The notes under the pieces are model-generated. The model made no database searches. It was not told the DNA's origin and saw only the letters and a program-made list of their open reading frames with translations. From contig CACYQX010000005.1 of assembly GCA_902776725.1 (NCBI GenBank), positions 28,144 through 92,143 on the forward strand: DNA of 64,000 bases, in the 5' to 3' direction. Below are positions 7,814 through 15,556 of this stretch, one piece after another. Position numbers and translations under genes: made by a program. The DNA comes from an uncultured Eubacteriales bacterium. Lineage in GTDB: Bacteria > Bacillota > Clostridia > Peptostreptococcales > Anaerovoracaceae. Within the stretch, counting starts at the first letter, position 1. Every line of letters starts with the position of its first letter.

Positions 7814-9196
7814 ATGCTTGAGATTAACAAAAGATCCAATTTGCTGGAGGAGGCACGCTATAAATACTCCCTGCAGGACGTGGACGAACCAAATCTGAAC
7901 AGGGATATTTTTAGTTATGACGAAGTTCCAAAGGTCGTATTTAACCACAGGCGAGTTCCTATGAATATGCCTGAGGATATTTGGATTACGGATACATCTT
8001 TCCGCGACGGGCAGCAATCGATGGCGCCTTATACGGCGGAGCAGATTGCCCATCTATATGGACTTCTCTCCAAGCTTGGAGGACCTTACGGATTAATCAA
8101 GCAGTCGGAGTTCTTTGTATATACGGAGAAGGACAGGGAAGCCATTGAGAAATGCCGCGAGATGGATCTCAAATTCCCTGAGATAACCTGCTGGATAAGG
8201 GCCAACAAAGAAGACTTTAAGCTAGTCAAGGAACTCGGAATCAAAGAGACCGGAATCCTAGTTTCTTGCAGCGACTATCATATTTTTAAGAAGATGGGTA
8301 AAACCAGAAGTCAGGCTGTGGAGTTTTATCTTGAAACCATAAAAGATGCATTCGATGCAGGCGTAATTCCAAGATGTCACCTCGAAGATATAACAAGGGC
8401 GGACTTCTACGGTTTTGTTGTTCCCTTTGTAAACGAGATTCAGAAGGTGTCGGAGGAAGCGGGCGTTGCAATCAAGATACGAGCCTGCGATACGATGGGC
8501 TACGGCGTACCGTATTCGGGTGCGGCGCTTCCGAGAAGCGTTGGCGGAATAATCTACGGCTTGCAGCACTATTCGGGCGTTCCCAGCGAATGCCTTGAAT
8601 GGCACGGTCACAACGATTTTTATAAGGGAGTTGCCAATGCGGCATCGGCGTGGCTCTACGGAGCATCCGCGGTCAACTGCTCAATGCTCGGTATAGGAGA
8701 GCGCACGGGAAATGTTCCGCTTGAGGCGATGGTTATGGAATACGCTTCGCTCAGAGGAAGCTTTGATGGAATGGATCCGACCGTAATCACGGAGATCGCG
8801 AGATACTTCAGAGATGAAATAGGTTACGACGTTCCTGCCAATACACCTTTTGTCGGTGAAAACTTCAATGTGACGAGGGCCGGAATCCACGCGGACGGAC
8901 TCATGAAGGATGAGGAAATCTACAATATCTTTGATACCAAAAAGATTCTCGGAAGAAACCCGGGCGTAAGCGTAAGCAAGACGAGCGGCGCAGCGGGAAT
9001 CGCGTATTGGATAAACGAACACTATGGACTTTCAGTCGAAGATAGCCTAACAAAGGATAGCCCCGTCGTAGTAATGATGAAGGATTGGGTAGACCAAATG
9101 TACGCGGACGGAAGAAACACCGTAATGTCGAGTAAGGAGCTCGACGCGGAATATAAGAGAATTAAGGAACTTCTCGCATCGCAGACGATAGAGTAG
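7814..9196 (+). CDS. Citrate (Re)-synthase, 2-isopropylmalate-synthase-like
   Basis: The product (460 residues) belongs to the DRE-TIM metallolyase group: DTSFRDGQQSM near residue 62, a mid-protein CHLEDITRAD, and the metal site EWHGHNDF followed by GIGERTGNVPLEAMV. Overall it matches the anaerobe Re-citrate synthase type, which condenses oxaloacetate and acetyl-CoA. Homocitrate synthase is the main alternative. Context decides: aconitase and isocitrate dehydrogenase follow in the same unit, completing the route to 2-oxoglutarate, and no lysine-pathway or nif genes are near. Start 7814 was chosen because GGAGG (7800-7804) stands 9 bp upstream; an ATG at 7799 would place the ribosome site inside the gene. 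Regulated by the promoter/operator just upstream. Confidence 0.85.
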   Translation: MLEINKRSNLLEEARYKYSLQDVDEPNLNRDIFSYDEVPKVVFNHRRVPMNMPEDIWITDTSFRDGQQSMAPYTAEQIAHLYGLLSKLGGPYGLIKQSEFFVYTEKDREAIEKCREMDLKFPEITCWIRANKEDFKLVKELGIKETGILVSCSDYHIFKKMGKTRSQAVEFYLETIKDAFDAGVIPRCHLEDITRADFYGFVVPFVNEIQKVSEEAGVAIKIRACDTMGYGVPYSGAALPRSVGGIIYGLQHYSGVPSECLEWHGHNDFYKGVANAASAWLYGASAVNCSMLGIGERTGNVPLEAMVMEYASLRGSFDGMDPTVITEIARYFRDEIGYDVPANTPFVGENFNVTRAGIHADGLMKDEEIYNIFDTKKILGRNPGVSVSKTSGAAGIAYWINEHYGLSVEDSLTKDSPVVVMMKDWVDQMYADGRNTVMSSKELDAEYKRIKELLASQTIE

Positions 9197-9211
9197 AAGG
9201 TGGAGGGAGAT

Positions 9212-9856
9212 ATGATGATAGAATACAAGCCGGTCTCTTTGGCGGACCAGGTCTATGAAAAACTTGAATACAATATCCTGACGGGCGAATACCAGCCCGG
9301 AGAAATCCTGAGCGAGAATCGTCTTGCGGAGGAACTCGGAGTTTCAAGAACACCGATCAGAGAAGCGATGACGAGGCTTATCTATGAGAGGCTCATAAAC
9401 GAAACTCCTAACGGAAACGAGGTTAGAGGTATATCGCTCTCCGATGTGGAAGATATTTTTGAGGTTAGAAAGCGACTTGAAGTTCTTGCGACAAAGAAGG
9501 CTGCCGACAGCATGACGGATGAGCATCTCGCAGAGCTCAAGGATGTTGTCGAAAGACAGGAATACTACGCGGGAAAAGGCGATGTTCAGAAAGTAAGGGA
9601 TTTGGACACCGAGTTTCACGATTTGATTTACTCGGGTTGCGGATCGGTTACCCTCCAGAGCATACTCGCGCCTATTCACCATAAGCTTATGAAATTTAGA
9701 AAAGCTTCGCTCGAGCATGAGGGGAGAATCCTAGAATCCGTTGCCGAGCATAGGGCTATACTCGATGCTATCGTGAGCGGAAACAAAGAAAAAATCGATG
9801 CGCTCATGCTAAAGCATATCGAGGAAGCACGCAAGAATGTAATCGATGCAATGTGA
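9212..9856 (+). CDS. GntR family transcriptional regulator, FCD subfamily
   Basis: A 214-residue DNA-binding regulator. The N-terminal winged helix is clear (YEKLEYNILTGEYQPGEILSE, then the recognition helix in ENRLAEELGVSRTPIREAM); the rest is the all-helical FCD ligand domain with conserved RKRLEVLATKKAAD, DTEFHDLIYSG and the C-terminal EHRAILDAI histidine region that often binds metal and an organic acid. It sits between the citrate synthase and aconitase genes, so it most likely senses a TCA-type acid and controls its own operon through the palindrome at 7767-7788. Start 9212 has GGAGGGAG upstream; GTG at 9200 is less likely. Ligand unknown. Confidence 0.88.
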   Translation: MMIEYKPVSLADQVYEKLEYNILTGEYQPGEILSENRLAEELGVSRTPIREAMTRLIYERLINETPNGNEVRGISLSDVEDIFEVRKRLEVLATKKAADSMTDEHLAELKDVVERQEYYAGKGDVQKVRDLDTEFHDLIYSGCGSVTLQSILAPIHHKLMKFRKASLEHEGRILESVAEHRAILDAIVSGNKEKIDALMLKHIEEARKNVIDAM

Positions 9857-9897
9857 GAGGTAAAAGAGAGATACAAAAAGAAAGTGTGAGGCGCAAT

Positions 9898-11886
9898 ATG
9901 GGACTTACAATAGCACAGAAGATAATCAAAGAGCATTTAATAGATGACGGTGCAGGCCTTCCGAATCTGACGGTAGACGGCATTCCCGAGGTTGGAGAGG
10001 ATGTCGCAATACGTATAGATCAGACTCTGACCCAGGATGCCACGGGAACAATGGCATATCTCGAATTTGAGACCATGGGCATTCCGCGTGTCAGAACTGA
10101 ACTCTCAGTCGCGTATATAGATCACAATATGCTTCAGTCGGGCTTTGAAAACGCAGACGACCATAGGTTTATTCAATCCATGGCGGCCAAATATGGACTC
10201 TATTTTTCTCGCCCGGGGAACGGAATCTGCCACCAGGTTCATCTTGAGAGGTTTGCGGTGCCTGGAAAGACGCTGATAGGTTCAGACAGCCATACGCCGA
10301 CAGCGGGAGGAATCGGAATGCTCGCGATGGGGGCAGGAGGTCTTGATGTCGCGGTAGCAATGGGAGGCGGAGCATATCACATAACCATGCCCAAGATGTA
10401 TAAGGTTAATCTTACGGGCGCGCTTAGGCCCTTTGTTACGGCAAAGGATGTAAGTCTAGAGATACTGCGCATTCTGTCCGTTAAGGGCGGCGTCGGAAAC
10501 ATAATCGAATGGGGTGGACCCGGTGTAAAAACCTTGTCGGTTCCGGAGCGCGCAACGATAACCAATATGGGAGCCGAGCTAGGCGCTACAACATCGATAT
10601 TCCCGGCGGACGAAATAACAAAGGCGTTTATGGAGGCGCAAGGGAGAGGCGATGCGTTTACTCCGCTTGCAAGCGATGACGATGCTGTTTACGACAGGGT
10701 GATAGATATAGATTTGAGCACGCTCGAACCGATGATAGCCTGTCCGCATAGCCCTGACAACGTGGTTAAGGTTAGCGAAGTCGCAGGAACAAAGGTCGAT
10801 CAGGTATGCATAGGATCGTGCACCAATTCTTCGCTGTTTGATATGCTGAAGGTTGCCGCGATGCTTAAGGGAAAAACGATAGACCCATCGGTGAGTCTTT
10901 CCATATCCCCGGGATCAAAGCAGGTGCTGAGGATGCTTTCGGATACGGGTGCGCTTTCGGATATCATAGCATCAGGCGCACGTGTTCTAGAATGTGCATG
11001 CGGACCATGCATAGGCATGGGGTTCTCCCCGAACTCGGGCGGAGTGTCTCTCAGGACATTCAACAGGAATTTTGAAGGACGATCGGGCACAAAGGATGCA
11101 AACGTATATCTCGTATCTCCGGAAACAGCCGTTGCATCGGCGCTTACGGGATATATAACAAATCCATTGGATGCTGCATCCGGTGATCCTATGTGGGTAT
11201 CTTCTGTAAGCGAGGTTTCGGTTCCGGATAAGTTTACGATAGATGACAGCGCAATCGTTCCGCCGCTTGCAGACGAAGACGCGGCAAAGGTTGAAATACT
11301 GAGAGGTCCAAATATAAAAGAGTTCCCTGTCGGAAAGCCGATAGAGGACGAAATCTCGGCAGAACTCACCCTCAAGGTTGGAGACAATATAACTACTGAC
11401 CACATAATGCCGGCAGGGTCTAAGATTCTTCCGTATAGATCGAATATACCGCATCTTTCGCAGTACTGTTTTGAGGTCTGCGATGCCACGTTCTCGGAAA
11501 GGGCCAAGGCCGCGGGTGAAAGCATTGTTGTCGGCGGCATAAACTACGGACAAGGGAGCTCCAGAGAGCATGCAGCGCTAGTTCCTCTCTATCTCGGCGT
11601 ACGTGCGGTGATAGCAAAGAGTTTCGCCCGCATCCACGTAGCGAACCTGATAAATGCAGGAATCATACCACTTACATTTAAAAATCCCGACGACTACGAC
11701 AAACTCGCACAAGGCGACAAACTCGTCATCGAAGACGTATGCGCAGGCATGGAGAGCGGCACAGTAAAGCTGCTTGATAAGAGTAGTGGAGTCGATATAG
11801 AACTGACCTGTGATTTTACAGAGAGACAGAAGGATATTCTTAAATGCGGTGGACTTCTACCGTACGTAGCAAGCAGCACAAAATAG
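9898..11886 (+). CDS. Aconitate hydratase
   Basis: A [4Fe-4S] hydro-lyase interconverting citrate and isocitrate. The 662-residue protein has the full set of cluster cysteines: one in VCIGSCTNSS near residue 304 and two in ECACGPCIGMG near 363-366. Substrate-binding stretches include GSDSHTPTAGGIGMLAMGAGG and, in the swivel domain, GGINYGQGSSREHAAL. The length fits the shorter aconitase/homoaconitase type. Start 9898 follows GAGG with 6-bp spacing; the 15 codons upstream (from 9853) overlap the GntR stop and look non-genic. It works between the Re-citrate synthase and the isocitrate dehydrogenase encoded on either side of it. Confidence 0.93.
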   Translation: MGLTIAQKIIKEHLIDDGAGLPNLTVDGIPEVGEDVAIRIDQTLTQDATGTMAYLEFETMGIPRVRTELSVAYIDHNMLQSGFENADDHRFIQSMAAKYGLYFSRPGNGICHQVHLERFAVPGKTLIGSDSHTPTAGGIGMLAMGAGGLDVAVAMGGGAYHITMPKMYKVNLTGALRPFVTAKDVSLEILRILSVKGGVGNIIEWGGPGVKTLSVPERATITNMGAELGATTSIFPADEITKAFMEAQGRGDAFTPLASDDDAVYDRVIDIDLSTLEPMIACPHSPDNVVKVSEVAGTKVDQVCIGSCTNSSLFDMLKVAAMLKGKTIDPSVSLSISPGSKQVLRMLSDTGALSDIIASGARVLECACGPCIGMGFSPNSGGVSLRTFNRNFEGRSGTKDANVYLVSPETAVASALTGYITNPLDAASGDPMWVSSVSEVSVPDKFTIDDSAIVPPLADEDAAKVEILRGPNIKEFPVGKPIEDEISAELTLKVGDNITTDHIMPAGSKILPYRSNIPHLSQYCFEVCDATFSERAKAAGESIVVGGINYGQGSSREHAALVPLYLGVRAVIAKSFARIHVANLINAGIIPLTFKNPDDYDKLAQGDKLVIEDVCAGMESGTVKLLDKSSGVDIELTCDFTERQKDILKCGGLLPYVASSTK

Positions 11887-11898
11887 CGAGGTATTAGT

Positions 11899-13044
11899 AT
11901 GAACGACTATGAAAAATATATAGACGCCGCCTGCGCGAGTTTCAGAACACTTATAAGCGAGCAGCTCGAGCGCCAGAACAGAATGGAAGAGGGCGCCGCC
12001 AAAAAGGATTTTGCCGCAATGGATAAGATCGTTATCGGCGCTATCGGCGGCGACGGAATAGGGCCCGCAATTACGGAACAGGCGGTAAGAATTCTTGAGA
12101 AGCTTCTCGTGGAAGAAATAGAATCCGGGAAAATCGAGATAAGGAATATAGAAGGGCTTACTATCGAGAATAGACTTGCGATAGGTAAATCCGTTCCGGA
12201 TGATGTTCTTGCGGAAATCAAGGAATGCGACGTGCTTCTAAAGGGTCCTACTACGACTCCAAACGGGGGCACAATGGAAAGCGCCAATGTGACCTTAAGG
12301 CGCGAGCTTGACCTCTTTGCCAATGTGAGACCGATCTCGGTTCCCGAGGAAGGAATCGACTGGACATTCTTCAGGGAGAACACCGAGGGCGAATATGTCT
12401 TGGGCAGCAGGGGCGTGGAAATCCCCGGAAAGCTCACGATGGACTTTAAGGTGACAACCAAGTCCGGAACCGAGCGAATTGCGCGTGCAGCCTTTGATTT
12501 TGCCCGAAATAACGGTAAAAACAGCCTTGCCATAATAACCAAGGCCAATATTATGAAAAAGACCGACGGAAGCTTCTCCGATATATGCCACGAAATAGCC
12601 AAGGAATACCCGGAAATAGCGGTTGAGGAGTATTATATCGACATAATGACGGCAAATCTCATCAAAAAAGCCACCAGAAATAAATATCAAGTTTTTCTTT
12701 CACCAAACCTATATGGTGATATAATAACAGATGAGGCTGCCGAGATTCAGGGAGGTGTCGGAACGGCGGGTAGCGCCAATATTGGCGACCAATACGCCAT
12801 GTTCGAAGCCATCCATGGGTCGGCCGTCAGGATGATAGAAGAGGGCAGGAGCGAGTATGCCGATCCCGCGAGCATAATCAAGGCGAGCGAGATGATGATA
12901 AGGCATCTTGGCTTTAAGGAAAAGGCGGATAGGCTCCTGGCTGCACTCGTCAATATATCGTCCAATCCCGACTATAAGGTCACGGGAAGGTCCGACGGCA
13001 TTAAGGGCGCCGAGTTTGCCGACAAAATCATGGAGATTATATGA
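11899..13044 (+). CDS. Isocitrate dehydrogenase (NAD-type, IMDH/IDH family)
   Basis: It oxidatively decarboxylates isocitrate to 2-oxoglutarate. The family core begins at about residue 42 (KIVIGAIGGDGIGPAITEQAV), followed by the substrate loop GPTTTPNGGTMESANVTLRRELDLFANVRP, RENTEGEYV, the NLYGDIITDEAAEIQGG metal site and EAIHGSA at the nucleotide pocket. About 40 N-terminal residues precede the core, an extension absent from most short NAD-dependent relatives; its role is unknown. Isopropylmalate dehydrogenase is less likely because the operon encodes citrate synthase and aconitase and no leu genes. The stop overlaps the next start (ATGA). Confidence 0.87.
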   Translation: MNDYEKYIDAACASFRTLISEQLERQNRMEEGAAKKDFAAMDKIVIGAIGGDGIGPAITEQAVRILEKLLVEEIESGKIEIRNIEGLTIENRLAIGKSVPDDVLAEIKECDVLLKGPTTTPNGGTMESANVTLRRELDLFANVRPISVPEEGIDWTFFRENTEGEYVLGSRGVEIPGKLTMDFKVTTKSGTERIARAAFDFARNNGKNSLAIITKANIMKKTDGSFSDICHEIAKEYPEIAVEEYYIDIMTANLIKKATRNKYQVFLSPNLYGDIITDEAAEIQGGVGTAGSANIGDQYAMFEAIHGSAVRMIEEGRSEYADPASIIKASEMMIRHLGFKEKADRLLAALVNISSNPDYKVTGRSDGIKGAEFADKIMEII

Positions 13045-13991
13045 AGTATTGTTTCTTTGTTAATCCCGTTGCAGGAACCGGAAAGGAAGCCGACAAACTG
13101 GTTGATGACATCCACAATCTCATGGTCGAGATGGGACAGGAATTCAACTATAAGGTCGTAATCACCAAGGGTAACGATGACGGAATTATAAGAGCGCATG
13201 CACTTGCCAGGGATCTCAACGGTGAACAGGCAAAGTTCTTTGTTGCAGGCGGAGACGGCAGCATTAACGAAGTGCTGAACGGAGTCTTTGGCTACGACAA
13301 TATTTCCATAGGCGTAATTCCGATCGGCACGGGAAACGATGCCGTCAGGAATTTTACGGAGGCGGGCGACTTCTTATCTCTGGAACAGCAGGTCAGGGGT
13401 TCAACAAAGAAAATCGACATACTCAAATATTCTGGCAAGATAGACGGAAGAGAGCAGACCAGATATTGCATCAATATGTTTAATATCGGATTTGACTGTA
13501 ACGTTGTCGAACTCACGCTCAGGCTCAAACAAAAACCGCTGTTGTCGGGTTCCCTCGCTTACCTTATGGCTGTGGCCGGAATGGTAATCAAGAAGAAGGG
13601 AACCAGCCTCACCATAAAAGAGGACGGCAAGATCATAAGGGAAGGCGATATGCTTCTCTGTGCGGTGAGCAACGGCTCATACTGCGGAGGCGGAATCAAG
13701 TCCGCGCCGCTTGCCGTCATGGACGATGGCGAGTTCGATGTGAATATCATAAACGATGTTTCCAGATTCACATTTGCGAGACTCTTTCCGGCATTCAGGC
13801 GCGGAGAACACGCGGGGGATATGCCGGGAATTGAAAATATTATCGAGATGCGCAGGATGAAGTCTATAGAGCTCTTGCCATACGGCTCAGAAGACCTTAC
13901 GATTTGCGTTGACGGTGAAATACAGCATACGAAGGGCATAAAGATAGAAATCTGTCCACAGGCGCTGAGTTTTATAGTTCCGCAGGAATAA
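13041..13991 (+). CDS. Diacylglycerol/lipid kinase family protein (YegS/DgkB-like)
   Basis: A 316-residue soluble lipid kinase. Motifs are NPVAGTGKEADKL at the N-terminus, the nucleotide site GGDGSINEVLNGVFG, IGVIPIGTGNDAVRNF, and the C-terminal-domain stretch CAVSNGSYCGGGIKSAPLAVMDDGEFDV. Such proteins recycle diacylglycerol to phosphatidic acid or phosphorylate related lipids. It overlaps the isocitrate dehydrogenase stop by 4 bp, so it is co-transcribed with the citrate operon, but no metabolic link is apparent. A terminator follows at once. Confidence 0.88.
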   Translation: MKYCFFVNPVAGTGKEADKLVDDIHNLMVEMGQEFNYKVVITKGNDDGIIRAHALARDLNGEQAKFFVAGGDGSINEVLNGVFGYDNISIGVIPIGTGNDAVRNFTEAGDFLSLEQQVRGSTKKIDILKYSGKIDGREQTRYCINMFNIGFDCNVVELTLRLKQKPLLSGSLAYLMAVAGMVIKKKGTSLTIKEDGKIIREGDMLLCAVSNGSYCGGGIKSAPLAVMDDGEFDVNIINDVSRFTFARLFPAFRRGEHAGDMPGIENIIEMRRMKSIELLPYGSEDLTICVDGEIQHTKGIKIEICPQALSFIVPQE

Positions 13992-14007
13992 TGCGGTATT
14001 GCGATAG

Positions 14008-14181
14008 TCAAGCTCTGCCAATGCAGGGCTTTTTATTTTTGTAGGTATTGATGGATTCCTGTATCGTAAGGGAGGCGATGTCTATCCTTTTTATCAGGTC
14101 TCTGCAGTCTGCACAGATAAAACCTCCTCTGAAAACCTGATTCTTATAGATGTTTCCGCAAAGGGAACATTTCTTATCCAT
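14008..14181 (-). CDS. Small zinc-ribbon protein, Gin (CsfB)-like candidate
   Basis: A 57-residue protein beginning MDKKCSLCGN and containing a second pair FICADC, giving a CxxC-x16-CxxC zinc knuckle followed by a helical tail. The spacing and the FICxxC block resemble Gin/CsfB, the anti-sigma-G factor of spore formers. GGAGAA precedes the ATG on the minus strand. The frame stays open upstream through the tRNA gene, but that part is not protein-like and the strong ribosome site supports this start. It converges on the lipid kinase gene, and its last codons abut that gene's terminator. Identification is by motif only; another small zinc protein is possible. Confidence 0.6.
   Translation of the reverse strand: MDKKCSLCGNIYKNQVFRGGFICADCRDLIKRIDIASLTIQESINTYKNKKPCIGRA
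14011..14040 (+). terminator. Rho-independent terminator of the citrate/lipid kinase operon
   Basis: An 8-bp stem (AGCTCTGC / GCAGGGCT, one wobble) with loop CAAT and a following TTTTTATTTTT tract, 20 bp after the lipid kinase stop. It lies inside the 3' end of the convergent small zinc-protein gene. Confidence 0.88.
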
Positions 14182-14378
14182 AGTTTCTCCATTCTCCCCA
14201 GGCATTAGTGCAAGCAATTTGATAGCGTCAATTGAGATAATATTACCTTTGAAAAACAGAGGCAAGGGGAATTTTATTATATGTGGAAACGAGGGAATTA
14301 TTTGTTTGATATCGGGAAAGAATTGCTTTATCGCGATAGGGCAAGATGTTGAATAACAGAAATAATTGGGCATAAAAA

Positions 14379-14467
14379 TGGCGGAGAAGGTGGGATTCGA
14401 ACCCACGGTACCATAGGGTACACCGCATTTCGAGTGCGGCTCGTTATGACCACTTCGATACTTCTCC
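14379..14467 (-). tRNA. tRNA-Ser (CGA)
   Basis: On the minus strand the acceptor GGAGAAG pairs with CTTCTCC, with discriminator G and encoded CCA. The anticodon stem CCGCA/TGCGG encloses loop CTCGAAA (anticodon CGA). A long variable arm (GTACC/GGTAC) confirms the serine class. Confidence 0.96.
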
Positions 14468-14480
14468 GCAAGCGAAAACA

Positions 14481-14510
14481 AGTATACCACAGAACTGATA
14501 CTTTTGCCAA
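14481..14510 (-). promoter_or_regulatory. Promoter of tRNA-Ser (CGA)
   Basis: Reading the minus strand: -35 TTGGCA (14505-14510), 18-bp spacer, -10 TATACT (14481-14486), ending 13 bp before the tRNA 5' end. Confidence 0.7.
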
Positions 14511-14532
14511 TGGAAAGTTAAATTCGGCTGTT

Positions 14533-14568
14533 GGGAAAAAGAAAGAAGCGGCTTTTGGCCGCTTCTTT
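14533..14568 (-). terminator. Rho-independent terminator after pyrB
   Basis: An 11-bp stem (AAAGAAGCGGC / GCCGCTTCTTT) with a 5-base loop, followed on the minus strand by a pyrimidine-rich TTCTTTTTC tract. It lies 22 bp past the pyrB stop. Confidence 0.88.
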
Positions 14569-14590
14569 TGAAGTCTATTTATCTATGGAA

Positions 14591-15532
14591 TTATTTGATT
14601 GCGCCTGTTACTAGTCCAAGGAGAGCCATTCTTAGATACATTCCGTTATGTGCCTGACGGAAGTATGCGGCGCCGGCATAGTCGTCAACCTCGAGTGCGA
14701 TTTCGTCAACTCTCGGAAGCGGGTGAAGGATGATGATATTCTTCTTTGCCTTCTTGAGAAGCTTCTTATCGAAGATATAGCTTCCTTTTACCTTTTCGTA
14801 GTCTTCCGGATTATCAAAGCGCTCACGCTGGACTCTCGTTACATATACGAAGTCGGATTTTGCGAGTGCTGCGGCAACATCGTCTGTTTCTTCGATTTCA
14901 GCACCGGCTTTGCGGAGTCTCTGTGTTTCTGCCTTTGGCATTCTGAGTTCTTCGGGTGAGCAGAAGATCATCTTGTTTCCGAAGCCGGTCATGAAGTCGC
15001 CAAGGCTGTGAACGGTGCGTCCGTATTTGAGATCGCCCAGGAAGGTTATTGTCTGGCCTCCGATATGTCCTGCTTCTTTTCTCATCGTATAGATGTCGAG
15101 AAGAGCCTGCGTCGGATGTTGACGGCTTCCGTCACCTCCGTTGATAAGTGGATGAACGGCAATCTCCGCTGCCTCGATGGCTGCTCCGCTCGTAGGATGT
15201 CTCATTACGATTGCGTCTACATATCCGTCAACGGTTTTAAGAGTGTCCTGCCAGGTTTCGCCCTTTGACTGTGAGGAAACAGAGGCGTTTCCGAGGTCGA
15301 TGCAGCTTGCACCGACTCTCGCTATTGCTGCTTGGAAGGAGAGGCGGGTTCTGGTGCTCGGTTCAAAGAAGAGTGTGGCAACGACCTTGCCATCCAAATC
15401 TTTGATGGCTTCACCTTCTTTGACGCGTTTTTCGTAAATCATGGCAGTGTCCATGATGTGGCAGAGTTCCTGATTGTTAAAATCATAACTGTTGATTACG
15501 TCGCGACCTGCAAAATTTGTGTTTGGTTCCAT
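14591..15532 (-). CDS. pyrB: Aspartate carbamoyltransferase, catalytic chain
   Basis: It interconverts carbamoyl phosphate plus aspartate with N-carbamoyl-aspartate. The 313-residue protein has the carbamoyl phosphate site FFEPSTRTRLSF (residues 55-66), the catalytic loop lysine in SSQSKGETW (Lys90), HPTQALLDIYT, GDLKYGRTVHSL and HPLPRVDEI. These closely follow E. coli-type PyrB rather than ornithine or putrescine carbamoyltransferases. No pyrI regulatory subunit or other pyr biosynthetic gene is adjacent; instead carbamate kinase lies 24 bp upstream in the same transcript. That pairing suggests the reverse, phosphorolytic direction, though a biosynthetic role cannot be excluded. GGAGAAATCT precedes the ATG. 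Confidence 0.93.
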   Translation of the reverse strand: MEPNTNFAGRDVINSYDFNNQELCHIMDTAMIYEKRVKEGEAIKDLDGKVVATLFFEPSTRTRLSFQAAIARVGASCIDLGNASVSSQSKGETWQDTLKTVDGYVDAIVMRHPTSGAAIEAAEIAVHPLINGGDGSRQHPTQALLDIYTMRKEAGHIGGQTITFLGDLKYGRTVHSLGDFMTGFGNKMIFCSPEELRMPKAETQRLRKAGAEIEETDDVAAALAKSDFVYVTRVQRERFDNPEDYEKVKGSYIFDKKLLKKAKKNIIILHPLPRVDEIALEVDDYAGAAYFRQAHNGMYLRMALLGLVTGAIK

Positions 15533-15556
15533 AGATTTCTCCTTCCTAAATTAGTA

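Noticed and set aside
10800-11540. A 246-codon minus-strand open frame inside the aconitase gene
   Set aside because: The opposite strand encodes the aconitase cluster cysteines and swivel domain; the antisense product is Ser/Pro-rich without recognisable features.
14182-14490. Upstream extension of the Gin-like frame to give a 160-residue protein
   Set aside because: It would run through the tRNA-Ser gene and lacks a ribosome site; the internal ATG at 14181 has a clear GGAGAA site.
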